Positions 45,501 through 58,243 are shown, numbered from the stretch's first letter. The stretch: 64,000 bases of DNA from Diogma glabrata (GCA_963693315.1 OY856186.1:234432046-234496045), one strand, 5' to 3'. Notes: generated from the sequence alone by a model not told the origin. Numbers and translations are program-made.

Positions 45501-47236
45501 CCACATCATTTACACTAAGAAGAGATGCCACCATACATGCAAAAACTATTGTAGCTCTGCATAGCGTAATCGTAGAGTTTTTAAATAGGGCTGCGTAATA
45601 AAATATTGACCTTTGTATTCCAACGTTCATCAATTCGAATCTTCAAATTATCTATCAACTTCTTATTAATTTCACTAATTCATTAAAGATACTGAATTTT
45701 AATATTGTGTCAGTGCTCATCAGTGTTGAATCTTATCTACTAAGATCCTCAACAGCTAGTCTTAAGCTTCTAGTAAACAGCTTCTTTAGTAAATCTCTTC
45801 ACGCATCTACGTTTTCGACCAAATCTAAATATGTCTTAAGCTTCAATAAAGTCTTTATCAATCGCCCTTTGTTAGGATTGGGTTCTAGCGAGTCTTTGAA
45901 TAAAAAACATGATTTCAAATACTTGACACTTTGACAGATTTATGTATTTGATTAACTTGTAGGTATTTTTATATAAATCATGGTGGTCGATGTTTTCTTC
46001 ATTCTTACTATAGATTACTTCAACATCTTCTCCTTTCCAGGTGCGCCTAAAACCTTCAGTATCAGATTTAATTTTACAGAATGTGCAACATACCCCAAGA
46101 TGTAGGCCATGATCTAGGTAGAATATGACCAATCGCTTCGATTTCTCAATATACTTTTTAGCTGAAGCTCCATCTTGTGTAGACGCAACCAAATCATTTT
46201 TAATAGATATTCGAATACAGCTAAGCTGTTGTTTTATTATTTCAATCATATCGAGAGTACTTATAAATCGAAAATTCGAATGAATCTCGTTTTATATGTG
46301 ATATTTTCAGTTTTATCATTAAGGTTAACTCATTAAGGTTAAGGTAATCTTATCGACAGTAAACGACTGTAAACGACATCAACTCATCGATGCTAAACTT
46401 GGTAACTTTCAATTTAATTGTACTCATAATTTTTTCTCCTTTTTATCAAAACCTTCGTGCAAAAGTTTTATTAAAGAGCTTTCATTATAGCGGGCAGTTT
46501 AAATCCATCCAATTTCTGAAAATGGTTGATGTTTAACTTTTTGATATTACATATTGTATTTTTCATTTTAACAGCGATGACAAAGAGAACAAATATAAAA
46601 CTGTAACGTTTTGTTTAATATAAAATTGCTTGGTTAAAACAGACACTTTCAAATAAATTTTAATCGTTACGACGAACGCATGGAAGAAAATGAGATTTTC
46701 AATTTTTTTTGCGAGAATTCAAGTTTAAATTTAAAAACACAAAAAACAGTCAAAACAGCATCTTAAAAAACAGCTGTTTGCTGTTTTTGATTGTTTCCCA
46801 AAAATTCGTAATATGTAATAAATTTGTCTAAATTAGAGAAAATAATTCTGTTAAAACAAACAAAATTTATCAATATCGGTTCAAGAAATCAGTTTTCTAC
46901 ATTTGATACTAAATTTTTTATTCGGATTGAGAATAAATATATTACAATTTCATCGATCTTTTGTAAGTTGAATTTGAGAATAAAGTTCTTCAAATAATTA
47001 GAATAATGCATAAACGTAGCATAATTGATTTAATTGCTGTAACTTATAAATCCACGAATTTGAAATTATTAGTCTTATTTTGTGAAATTGTTGAATTACT
47101 AAAACTGATCAATTTGATCTCAATTTAAGCATGAAATTCTTTTTTTAAGTAGTTAAGTCTTTAATTTTCATCAATTTTGATTTTCTGTTATTAAGAATTG
47201 GTTTTACTCAATAATAGAATAGGATTTCTCTCAGTG
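42580..47236. mobile_element. DNA transposon with CACTG ends, 4.66 kb
   Basis: The ends CACTGAAAGAAAAG and (reverse complement of right) CACTGAGAGAAATC lie exactly at the break in the Helentron-like 3' end (GAAGTC.TG|...|TGATATC), giving a 2-bp TG duplication. Clusters of TTCTCA/TGAGAA motifs occupy the first ~600 bp and recur near 44870-44980 and 46925-47000. This is consistent with subterminal binding sites and one integrated element. CACTG ends with a 2-bp duplication resemble CACTA/EnSpm elements. The only transposase-like sequence inside is hAT-like, so the superfamily is open. Confidence 0.6.
45872..46249 (-). pseudogene. hAT-like transposase fragment
   Basis: 125 codons. The N-terminal half contains VASTQDGASAKKYI and then FYLDHGLHLGVCCTFCK. 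The TxDGAS...K(G)...(A)HGxHLAV arrangement is typical of the catalytic middle region of hAT transposases. Downstream on the same strand, after a frame change, DSLEPNPNKGRLIKTL continues to a stop at the end of DLVENVDA (about 45800). It lacks the N-terminal zinc finger and C-terminal dimerisation region. It is either the decayed transposase of the surrounding element or a separate passenger. Confidence 0.5.
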
Positions 47237-47275
47237 TGATATCTCAGAGCCTTGAGATTACAGTTCCTTCCTATT

Positions 47276-48521
47276 TTTCAATCGATTTGAGATCGTGACG
47301 AATACACCCATTAGCTATCTTCAACTATAATTGACACGGCTTGCCGTCGGAACTTTGAGTAAGTAATAGAGTTCCGTTTTTTATAACGGGTCCTATTGGT
47401 AAGAGTAGAACTTGTTTTTCCCATTTTATCGATTGTCTCGTAAACTATAAATCCTATGGGATTGAAGTTTGAGATGCGTATCCAAACAAGATGGCGGATT
47501 TTTACTGGGGTACGATGTGATGCCTTTGATAAATGTAAATTTTTTTCTAGTCAAGTAAGGTAGGGTATCACATAAAAGGGCTCCACTTCAGTATTCTTTA
47601 AAAATGTATTTTGGAATTTTGCTCCCCACCATTTTTTGATCATTTTTAATAATGGCGTTTTCTTTTCTCACTTAACCCTGATAAGGGATTGAAAATCTTT
47701 AAAAGTATTTTGAATGATAGAAAAATTAGTACGTTTTTAATGTAGTGTAAAATACTCATAATTATATTTGTTAGGAGGGTGGGAATGAAAAGGGGTAAAA
47801 CACCATTTAAAACCCAGTCAGATGGGATGTCATTTGAAAGAACAATTGATTTTAAAAAGATTACAGATTTTTTAGGATTTTGTGGTACAAAGTTTTTGAA
47901 TTACGTATTGTCAAAACGTGCATTTTTTCCTATGTCCCGTGTTTCAACGTTTATAAGTACAAATAAAATATAAATTTATATGATTATATATTTATTACGT
48001 TGCATCTCTACATTGTATCTACAAATGGTGTTTTATACCACAGTATTTTGAAACAGCGTGGAAGCACTTTATTTTCATTCGGCGTCCAAGCAATACATCT
48101 TCACTGCGCAACATAGATAACGTTTCGGCAGCTCCTAAGCTATTTAAAAGCAATTCACAATAATCACATTACATATTACACACTGCACATAATAATCGTC
48201 AATACCGTGGATTAAATGTTAATTGCTGTTCTGGACAAATTCAGGGTAACTTTGAAATTTAATTGCAACAGAACGGCTCACGCAGTATCAATTATTTTAT
48301 GCGCGTTGAAAAGGCAATTGACTGACCTATGGATAAAAAATACAAAGTACAAAACTTTTTACTTACACTTTTGAAAATATTAAAAAATGAAATTTTTAAT
48401 GTGGCGAAAATAAATTTGATTGTATTATAAAAAATGTAGAGACTAGTGTTCGATGTATAGAAAGCACTTTAATAAAGTTTGACGTATAAAACCAAAATAA
48501 TTTTTATTTATTTTGGCTGTT
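47276..48521. other. Unclassified, mostly non-coding
   Basis: It has a somewhat higher GC patch (47280-47520, with GACACGGCTTGCCGTCGGAA) and a GGGTAAAACACCATTT motif at 47793 mirrored as AAATGGTGTTTTATACC at 48023. The latter suggests an inverted-repeat element of ~250 bp. The 64-codon frame at 47779-47973 lies within it and has no recognisable domain. Confidence 0.3.
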
Positions 48522-49061
48522 CAGTGTCGCGTTCTTTTTCTCGACAGTGTTGACTATTGTTAACAATTGTTAACTTTCGTCGTTCTTTAATTCAATAATT
48601 TTAACATTGTGTAACAAAAGGACGTCATGATATCGTTTCTAAATTCAATGTTAAACTGTCAAAAGTTAACATTTTGTAACAATTTCCAACTCACCTCCTA
48701 GACATGAATTATAGAATGTTGTTATGTCAAATGGTATGTTGTGATCTATTTATCTGTCAAAATGTTAATAATTAAGAGATTCGTAAATACAATTTCTTGT
48801 TTTTGTCTTTCGCAATTGAGTTTTATTATATATAAATTAAATAATTTTAGTATATTTTAGTATACAAATTAAATAATTTTAGTATATTTAATTTATGTGC
48901 TCCAATAGAACAAATTTATTTTTGACAAATCAAACGTCTAATATTTTGTCGTTCTTAAATTATAAATCAACATTGTCGACAAAACTTAACATGACGTTTC
49001 AACACAATTTTATGACATTTTAACAATGTTAGAAAATGTTAAGAAAAAGAACGCGACACTG
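48522..49061. mobile_element. hAT-type MITE, 540 bp, perfect 20-bp TIRs
   Basis: The ends CAGTGTCGCGTTCTTTTTCT (left) and its exact complement (right) mark the element. TTAACA/TGTTAA motifs are dense at both ends (TTAACAATTGTTAAC, GTTAACATTTTGTAAC, AACAATGTTAG). CAGTG termini plus subterminal motif clusters point to hAT. The flanking 8-mers (TGGCTGTT, CCCGGCTT) do not match clearly. A 24-bp tandem repeat (AAATTAAATAATTTTAGTAT) lies in the centre at about 48835-48890. It is non-coding. Confidence 0.7.
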
Positions 49062-50533
49062 CCCGGCTTGGCGTTATATCAACAAAGTGAAGTACAGTTT
49101 GCACAAAAAAAGTTTGACGTAAAATATCATGATTTTTTTATCATTTTGCACTGCACTCAATCATAAATCTAAGATTGACAATAAGTGAATACATAAAAAT
49201 AAACAAAACCACCACCTATTGACCAACATAATAAATGTCGTTTCATTAGCAAAAAAATTCACTTATATATTCAGTATGACATAGATAAATCGATGTTATA
49301 ATTTTCCCTTTTTTCAAATGGAAATAACGAGAATGATTGATTGAAATGGAAATTCATTTTCTATAGAAAAATTGGTATACTACATTTTCAAAATAAAAAA
49401 AAGAAAACAAACATAAACTGTTAAATGAATACGACCAAGTGTTGCGTGACAAGTAATTTGTTGTCGCTCTCAAAAAATATATATATATGAAAAAGTCAAA
49501 TCGGTGTGAAACGAATTTGTGGTTTACTGTATTCTATGTTGATAAAGATTTGTGGTAGTTATTTATTTATCAATCACTTTCTATAACATAATTCAATTCA
49601 AATCAAATAACTAGCACTAAAACAGGTAAAAAAAGTCAATGACACATTGATTAATGTTTAACTTTTTTGTAGTGTTTCCCACAATTGGGTCAGTTTTCTG
49701 TTTCAAATTGTTGCTTCACATAAGAATGGGATATTTGTAGTAAGGACGGCAGTCAACAAACAACAATCAACAAACATTTCACGAGCAAGGGCAATTCACT
49801 TCCAGAATTGGCTTTGTTCTTCCATTCGGTACATTCACTCAATCTTCTTCTTATTCGATCGCTCGATTATTAGTAAAATACAACGGACAGCATTCAACAA
49901 TTTTATTTTTATTGGTAAGCAATTGCTAATATTAGCACAGAAAAATATCTACCACTACAATAATTGTAGAACAATGATGGTATCACGAAAACCGCCAACG
50001 GATAACGATATGTTTTATTTATAGTGTTATATTTAATAGTTGACTATTATCGTTATCGATAACAAACCGAACGGTATTGTCGACATGCAGCAAAATGTTT
50101 GAATCACCGAATTTCGACAGTTAAAAAATGTAAAATGTAAAATACATTTTTTTTCGATTCGATAGTGAAGGTAATGATGATGTGATGGTGTAGAGATATC
50201 CAACATTTTGCTACTGCATTCATGATACCACCACAGGTTTTCACTCTTTGTTTGCGCAGACAAATATTAATTGTTGGCTGTAATTTCTTTAAAAGCACGT
50301 TTTACAATAATCACTTCTATGTAAATGTTTATCAAGGAGAAAATAAATTTAAAATATTTTAATTTAATTCAGTGAATGTCAGGATCAGTTGTAATATAAT
50401 TAATATTTATTGAGTTATTTGATTCAGGCTTTTTTTTAAACTCTTTATACTAACCGTTTATATTAACGATTTTTGACAGTAAATATGTTTCGAATCAAAA
50501 CTAATGTCGAATTCTTTTAACCCAAATCTATAA
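49062..50533. other. AT-rich, no supported gene
   Basis: There are no element ends or coding domains that I can defend. Short minus-strand frames at 50033-50298 are overlapping and featureless. Confidence 0.25.
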
Positions 50534-53500
50534 AAAAATATTGCGACGCTGATGCATAGGCTGACTTCACCACAGCTCTGGAAACATAGTGTTCTGGATA
50601 TATAATGAGCTAATATCCATAAAATACTTTGATTAAAAGCTAACCAATATTATGGACTTCGTAGTTCTAATAATAAAAATATTAAAGCAGGCAGTAGTAT
50701 ACCAACAAACATAAATTCTGTTGTACGAGAAAAGTAAAAAAAATTTTATCGGAAGTGACAAAGCGGAAGTTAGGATGCAGAACTGTTGTAAACCGTACTA
50801 AATGTGTATGTACAAAATTTCATCCAACTCGATTATCAGGTACAGAAGTTATTGAGCTTCCAAAATAACAGGTGCTTGGAGGACCCCCTACCACTTTGTT
50901 CACTATCGCTAAAAAAACTAATCAGTTCCTTGCCATACATATTTGCATCTTTTTGCAAAGTGTAATCAAAATTACTTAACGAACGAATGTTGTATGCTTC
51001 CAACAAACATTGAAACAATAAACAGGTGTTCGGGAGGACCCCACCACTTATCCCAATATTTTCCAAAAACTAGTCAATTCTTTGTCAATAAAGTCTTTAT
51101 CTTTTCTCAAAGTGCCATTAAAATTGATTAATGAATGAAATCTGTATGCTCCCAACAAACTTTAAAAACCAAGTGTGAAAAGTCAGCAGTTGTATGGTAG
51201 ATCCCCCGCCACTTTGATCAATGTGTCCCAAAAGATGATAATTATCTTCTTACACTAATTGAAACCTTTCCATAAGTTTTATCATAATCACTTCATTATT
51301 GTAGGCTGTAGTGTGCATAAAGATACTGAAAAAACTGCCAACAATTAAAAAAAAAATTTTTACCGGAAGTAAAAAACCGGAAGTTGGGATGCAGAATTTT
51401 TGTAAATCATACTAAATGCTTATGTACAAAGTTTCATCCAATTCGATTATCAGGTACAGATGTTATTGAGCTTTAAAAAAAACAGGTGTATGGGACACCC
51501 CCCACCACTTTGTTCACTATCGCTCAAAAAATCAGTTCTTTGCCATACATGTTTGCATCTTTTTCCAAAGTGTCATCAAAATTGGTTCACGAACATATGC
51601 TGTGTGCTCCCAACAAACATTGAAAAAATGCTGACACAGTAAACAGGTGTTCGGGAGACCCCGTACCACTTATCCCAATATTGTCCAAAAACTAATCAGT
51701 TCCTTGTCATTTAAGTTTACATCTTTTTCCAAAGTGTCATTAGAATTGATTAATGAATGAAGTCTGTATGCTCCCAACAAACTTAAAAAATAAAGTGTGA
51801 AAAGTCAGCAGTTGTATGGTAGACCCCCCGCCACTTTGATCAATGTGTCCCAAAAGATGATAATTATCTTTTTACACTAATTGGAACCTTATTTAATAAG
51901 TTTCATCATAATCACTTCATTATTGTAGGCTGTAGTGTGCATAAAGACCCTGAAAAAACTTCAAAAAAGTACAAAAAAAAATTTTTTACCGGAAGTGAAA
52001 AACCGGAAGTTGGGATGCAGAACTATTGCAAACCGTACTACATACTCATGTACCAAGTTTCATCCAATTCGCTTATCAGGTACAGAAGCTATAGATCTTT
52101 AAAAAAAACAGGTGCTCCAGGGACCCCCCACCACTTTGTTCACTATCGCTCAAAAACTAATCAGTTCTTTGCCATACATGTTTGCATCTTTTTCCAAAGT
52201 GTCATCAAAATTCGATAACGAACGAATGCTGTGTGCTCCCAACAAACATTGAAAAAAGTGTGACACATTAAACAGGTGTTCGGGAGGACCCCCACACTTA
52301 TTCCAATATTATCCAAAAACTAATCAGTTCTTTGTTACTTAAGTTTCCATCTTTTTCCAAAGTGTCATTAAAATAAATTAATGAACGAAGTCTGTATGCT
52401 CCCAACAAACTTAAAAAACAAAGTGTGAAAAGTCAGCATTTGTATGGTAGACCCCCCCACCACTTTGATCAATTTGTCCTAAAACATGATAATTATCTTT
52501 TCACACTAATTGGAACCCTATTCCATAAATTTCATCATAATCACTTCATTATTGTAGGCTGTAGTGTGCATAAAGACACTGAAAAAACTTCAAAAAAGTA
52601 CAAAAAAAAATTTTTTACCGGAAGTGAAAAACCGGAAGTTGGGATGCAGAACTATTGTAAACCGTACTACATACTCATGTACCAAGTTTCATCCAATTCG
52701 CTTATCACGTACAGAAGTTATAGAGCTTTCAAAAAAACAGGTGCTCCAGGGACCCCCCACCACTTTGTTCACTATCGCTCAAAAACTAATCAGTTCTTTG
52801 CCATACATGTTTGCATCTTTTTTCAAAGTGTCATCAAAATTCGTTCACGAACGAATGCTGTGTGCTCCCAACAAACATTGAAAAAAGTGTGACACATTAA
52901 ACAGGTGTTCGGGAGGACCCCCACCACTTATTCCAATATTATCCAAAAACTAATCAGTTCTTTGTTACTTAAGTCTCCATCTTTTTTAAAGTGTCATTAA
53001 AATAAATTAATGAATGAAGTCTGTATGCTCCCAACAAACTTAAGAAACAAACTGTGAAAAGTCAGCATTTGTATGGTAGACCCCCCACCACTTTGATCAA
53101 TGTGTCCCAAAACATGATAATTATCTTTTCACACTAATTGGAACCCTATTCCAAAAGTTTCATCATAATCACTTCATTATTGTAGGCTGTAGTGTGCATA
53201 AAGACACTGAAAAAACTTCAAAAAAGTACAAAAAAATTTTGTTTACCGGAAGTGAAAAACCGGAAGTTGGGATGCAGAACTATTGCAAACCGTACTACAT
53301 ACTCATGTACCAAGTTTCATCCAATTCGCTTATCAGGTACAGAAGTTATAGAGCTTTCAAAAAAACAGGTGCTCCAGGGACCCCCCACCACTTTGTTCAC
53401 TATCGCTCCAAAACTAATCAGTTCTTTGCCATACATGTTTGCGTCTTTTTCCAAAGTGTCATCAAAATTCATTCACGAATGAATGTTTTATGCTCCCAAC

Positions 53501-53920
53501 AAACATAAAAACTTTGTGGAAAAAACCACCTGTTGTATGGTGGACCCCCCAACCCTTTATCCAATGTGCTCCAAAAGCTGATAAAATATTTCTCATGTTA
53601 TTTAAAAGCTTTTCGCAACGTTTCATGAAAATCGATCCGTAATTGTAGGCTACAGTAGGGATAAACACCTGAAAAAAAAACTTTTTAACCGGAAGTGACA
53701 AACCGGAAGTTGGTATGCAGAAATATTGGAAACAGTACTAAAACCTTATATACTAAGTTTCAATAAGATCATAGCCCGGGATCAGAAGTTATTCAAGATT
53801 TAAACTTAGAGGTGTTCGGGAGACCCCCCGCCATTTTGTCCAAATTTGAAATGAATCCAGATCTTCTATTTTCAAGTGAACCTGTATCATTTGCTAAAGT
53901 TTCATCAAGATCCTATGCAG
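50534..53920 (+). repeat. Family B copy 2 with ~627-bp tandem array
   Basis: It starts TATTGCGACGCTGATGCAT and ends CATCAAGATCCTATGCAG, as in copy 1. The interior is four tandem units. GGAAGT landmarks lie at 50751, 51365, 51991, 52620, 53248 and 53691, i.e. spacings of 614, 626, 629, 628 and a shorter, diverged last one. GTAGGCTGTAGTGTGCATAA at 51301, 51925, 52554 and 53182 gives the same period. Each unit carries two ACCGGAAGT motifs ~15-17 bp apart and several GGACCCCCCACCACTTTG blocks. Units 2-4 are most alike, suggesting recent amplification by unequal exchange or replication slippage. Frames of 93-155 codons recur in register and are probably not genes. Confidence 0.75.
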
Positions 53921-54044
53921 AAAACTCACCGACGATTCAGTATGATTTTGTTTTCTTTTATTTTCTTTTAATCTTTCCAAACAATATTCACCAAACCTCA
54001 ATTTTTGTTTAACATAAATTTTACAATGAAATGATTAATCTTTT

Positions 54045-54200
54045 TTCTTTTTGTCACTTGTGAAACAAATTTTTCGAAATGGCATCAACATGTTCGGAGT
54101 ACAATTTAATTTGCTTGTTTTTATGAGATCCATTAGCTTTCTTCTCAAATTTCGTCATTTTTTATGGTTTTGTGAAAATCATTTTTATGGTTTGGAATTA
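54045..54200 (+). repeat. Family E interspersed repeat, copy 2
   Basis: Counterpart of 18430-18600: AAATGGCATCAACATGTTCG, ACAATTTAATTTGCTTG, AGATCCATTAGCTTTCTTCT and TTTTATGGTTTTGTGAAAA in the same order. Confidence 0.55.
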
Positions 54201-55861
54201 TTTGAAGAATTTCCCTTGATTTTATTTTATTTTATACTAAATAAAGAAAAAACTAAGTGTTTATCTGTGTTGCGGAGGGATAAGTGATTTTTATTATTAA
54301 ATCTTCTAAAAGGTATAACTAATGATGGTAATTTGTTTTTTTATTTTTTTTATTTCAATGCATATACTTTTGATTCGTAATGATTCGGCACAAATTGTTT
54401 CCTAAAAATACTGTCAATTATTTGTAATTTGTTTTTTTAAGATGGAGAAATCCCCATACATTTTTGTTCTTCAAACAGTCATGAATTCATGTTGATTGTT
54501 TACCAAATTACTGTATAGTTTTCAAGAAAAATGTAAGCACATAAAGCAGTTTTGTATTCTCTTCCTACTGTTAGCACAATATTGTGAAGTTGGTGGTTGT
54601 AAAAAGGACCCAAAGGGAAAATATCTCACTGAGCTATATAAAAACACAGAGCTACATTTTTTTGAACCACGATTTAGTCTGACAATGTCTTGAATTTGCT
54701 TGTCTCAAATTTTACTTTACAAACTTTGACCGAACTTTCCATCATGAAATATGTTTCTCTCTTTTCACTTTAACTAAGGCAACTTTAACCGAAAGTTAGA
54801 ACTTGCTTCTGTTGTGCCCGGTTGCTTCAACATTTAAATCTCCGATAATTTTTTTCTTCATCTTTCTAGTTTTGCGTATTTTGATCATGTGCATCAATAT
54901 TTGAAAGTGATAGATTTTTCAACGCGAAACATATATGTACAAGGTAGTACTTGAGGACACTTGTATTATGATATTAATTCGGAAGGTCAAAAGTTTGATG
55001 TTGTTGGTCGATTACAGTGCAATTTCGACTCTTCTTTATATGGATATAATACTGGATATAAATTCGTGGTTATATACAATGGAATTTTGTGACAAATTTC
55101 GTTTGGCATTAGCTATCTCACATCAAGCTTAGGGAAATAAAATACTTTGTTAAGAAACAATGGCTGATGGTTGTGGAAAATTTGAAAATAAAACTACATG
55201 TGTAGAATGGAAGAAGACGAAGATCATCTGATTGTTGTGCATGTACATATCGAACTAATAATGAGGTGCATACAATTTATCTTAGTAAGAAGTGGATCAT
55301 CATATACAATTTATAATGTAAGCTTTATATTTATTTTATATAATTTTTTGTTCTTGCATAGTTTGTCCAAAATTATTTTTTTTAGTTAGCTAAATTTTTG
55401 GTTAGTGATTTCTTTGTATTCAAAAATAACTGTAAATAAGAGATTTTCCAGGGTCAGGGCTTACGATATTATTTTTTAATAGTCCAAATCTATACAGACA
55501 GTTTTGTGAACAAGTAGAATCGGATTTATCAGATTAGTTTAAATAAAAACACTAATTACAAACAGAATTATGAAACGAACTACTTGATCTATGAAATTGA
55601 TCTTGATCTACGAAAAAAAATTGCTTGATCTATGCAATTTTGGGACAGTTAATTTGATTAAAATCAAATCCACTAAAGAACATATGAAAGTCCTATGTAG
55701 ATTCAAACACAATTACAATATTGCCACATATAATTTATAATCAAAAATTACCAAACGATTTATATCTTAAAAACATAAAATTTCATGTACTGTTTTGTAT
55801 AAATAAAACGAAATCAGGTGTATATACTTATTACATCTAAAACATTTCCAAAGAAAATATT
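54201..55861. other. AT-rich, no supported gene
   Basis: A 65-codon + frame at 54496-54693 contains a hydrophobic run followed by EVGGCKKDPKGKYLTELYKN, which looks less AT-driven than its neighbours. It has no recognisable domain and no clear splice sites. I see no other element. Confidence 0.25.
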
Positions 55862-56316
55862 TTATCCACGACTACTAAAGAATATATACTTTCCATGCGT
55901 ATATCTTTCATTGTAATTGTATTCATTCCTTTTTATATATAAAATTCTTCTTTATTTATTTCATTACGCTTTATTTATTAAACTTTCCCCTACTAACAAA
56001 TTAAAAACTTGATTTGTTGGTATAGTAATATAAACTAGTTAAAACAAGAACAATACATAGATAAAATCTAAAATAAACAAACATGTTTGGTTTTGTTTTT
56101 CATTTCATTCAATATGGCGATATAAACTTTTACTGGAAAACTTGAATGAAATTATTTGAAATATTTGTAGTCGTGGATAAAATAGTATCTTGTATTCGCT
56201 TAGGATGATGGCAATTTCTTCACTCGGATGATTCCCTCCACTCGCTACGCTCGTTCCAGGAAACTTCATCCTCATGAAGAACTGCCTTCATTCTAAGCTC
56301 ATACAAGAATCTACTA
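55862..56316 (+). repeat. Left arm of 450-bp inverted repeat (family F)
   Basis: It begins TTATCCACGACTACTAAAG. At 56165-56179 it contains the complementary GTAGTCGTGGATAA, so its first 318 bp form a TIR unit (family F). A ~137-bp extension follows, with CACTCGCTACGCTCGTTCC and GAAGAACTGCCTTCATTCTA. The whole arm recurs inverted at 58244-58691 (about 90% by eye). It lies just upstream of the first Penelope-like fragment. Confidence 0.75.
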
Positions 56317-56772
56317 TTATCTGAACTAATAAGTACATATCAAAGTAACCCTTAGTTTTTTTATTTTTATAGAATTTGTTCTAAAAAAAAACAAGAAAAA
56401 AAACAACAGAATTAATGAGAGCATTCTTGGAATCGCGTGGATTAAGACAATTTTGTAGAAGTTTAGTATAACGCTTATTTAATTGGAACCTCTTGGGTTC
56501 GCAGACTGGTTTTCTCCAACTACTTAATAGCAAATGTTTTTCAATTAAATTAACTATTGAGAAAGAAATAGATAAGTCTATTAATTTCTATAAGATAAGT
56601 CTAATAAATTTGATTTTGGTATTTATAGAAAACCCACTTGTACAGATACAATTATTAGGTAGATTTCATATAAAAATCTACCTATTGCAATGGGCTTCAT
56701 CTCGGAATTTCGGAAAAATTTTGATGCCAAACGACTATATGTGATAAGCGGAGATGGAAAAACAAAAAAAAA

Positions 56773-56888
<116 letters not shown>

Positions 56889-57079
56889 CGATATGAGGTA
56901 TAACGGAATTTAGCGGCACTCTCACGGTCGCATTTTTCGACCTATACCAAAATAATTTTCTGTGTATGTTTCGGCAAATAATTTCTTGGACAAGTTCGTG
57001 AACTGGCCATATCCGGGTACCGGTTAAGCGGCTAGAGCCTAAAAAGTCGAATAATCTAGGGCGCTATAACTTCCGTTTG

Positions 57080-57513
57080 AATAATAATATTTTAACAAAA
57101 CTTAAAAATATTGAATATTTGAATTTTTTTTTATCATTTTTATCCAGATGACCACTTTGGCGTTTCAGGTTCCTCAAAAATCAGCTGTTTTAAAAATTTA
57201 CTAAACTTTGCTGCCCTTGATCTAGCTGAAATGGCCAAGCTCATATTTGAAAACTTTTTTTCACGTACTTAAAATATAAATCTTTCCAAAATTTTCAAAA
57301 ATAATAGTTTAAGTCTAACGGTTGAGACCCTACGACTGTTGAAATGAAAACAAACGCAAAAGGCAATGCTTTCATCATGTTTCAGTTTATGTTATTTAAA
57401 TTCATCTTAGCTTTTAAACATACTTTTCAACTATAGCCTCAAAAAATTTCAGCTTTCTAACCCAAAAGGTTCCATTTTTATAAGCATTATAATGCAACCC
57501 TTACAAGAAAAAT
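57080..57513 (-). repeat. Family D repeat, copy 2
   Basis: In reverse it matches 23229-23645: TTTTTCTTGTAAGGGTTGCA, GCATTATAATGC, GGAACCTTTTGGGTTAG, ATGATGAAAGCATTGCC and AAAACAGCTGATTTTTGAGG. It lies within the 13-bp-TSD insertion. Confidence 0.6.
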
Positions 57514-58243
57514 ATCAACCCATTTAATACCATAGAAAAATTATCAAAATCTCTTTTGTTTTTATTTTTTTTACTAAGTAACCGTTTGAAAAAAGATTAA
57601 ATAAGAACAAAAAAACACAACAACAAAAGATGATTTTGAAATAAAATTGTTTGATAATGTTATATATTATGTGTGATGGTATAATTGTAGTTGTGACGTG
57701 GACTTGACTTTTGGTGGATTTAATATGTATCAAAAGTAGTTTAAACCAACTTAAATAAAACTGTTACGAAATTGTATTGATGGAGTTAGTTCGGATAATG
57801 TATTTAATTTGGTTCGATAATTTTTTTGAATTATTCTGTTTCTACTTATATTTTTTATTTAAACTAATCTGACTTATCTAATTTTATTTGGACACAAAAC
57901 CGTCTGACCCCGAAATCTACCTATTTCTAGCGGATATACCTGCCGCTGGGATTTTATAAATTCTAACTCCAATCACTCTAGGAATGCTAAATATTCAGCA
58001 TTATATTCGCCAATTGACAGATTAATTAAAATCCTGCTTTCTTCTTTTTATTTTAACAAAGAATACTAGATACAATTTTAACTATATCAAACACCAATGG
58101 TTCAATCCTGATTTAGTTTATAAAATTCTACACAAGAAGCTTAAACGTCTTGCTTATATCCAAATTTATCCAGTTTCACCACCTATTCTAAAACACTATT
58201 GTAAAATTAATTATCATGATAAAATAAGTCTAAAACTAGGAAA

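Larger units (their letters stand above)
39843..47275 (+). mobile_element. Helentron-like copy with two insertions
   Basis: The 5' end at 39843 (TACTTCGAGTTAAAAGACC, mutated subterminal repeat) leads through a unique block, a single ~140-bp unit, a short minisatellite (about 40600-40800) and ACTAAAAACAAT at 41026. After an insertion the element resumes as TCCTCATAAAAG at 42519 and runs to AAACCGAAGTC (42575). After a second insertion it ends with the stem ATCTCA-GAGCCT-TGAGAT (47241-47258). The three pieces join in the same order as in intact copies. The divergence marks this as the oldest copy in the window. Confidence 0.75.

Noticed and set aside
53462..53701. 79-codon minus frame
   Set aside because: Antisense of the family B array; not conserved in register in other units.
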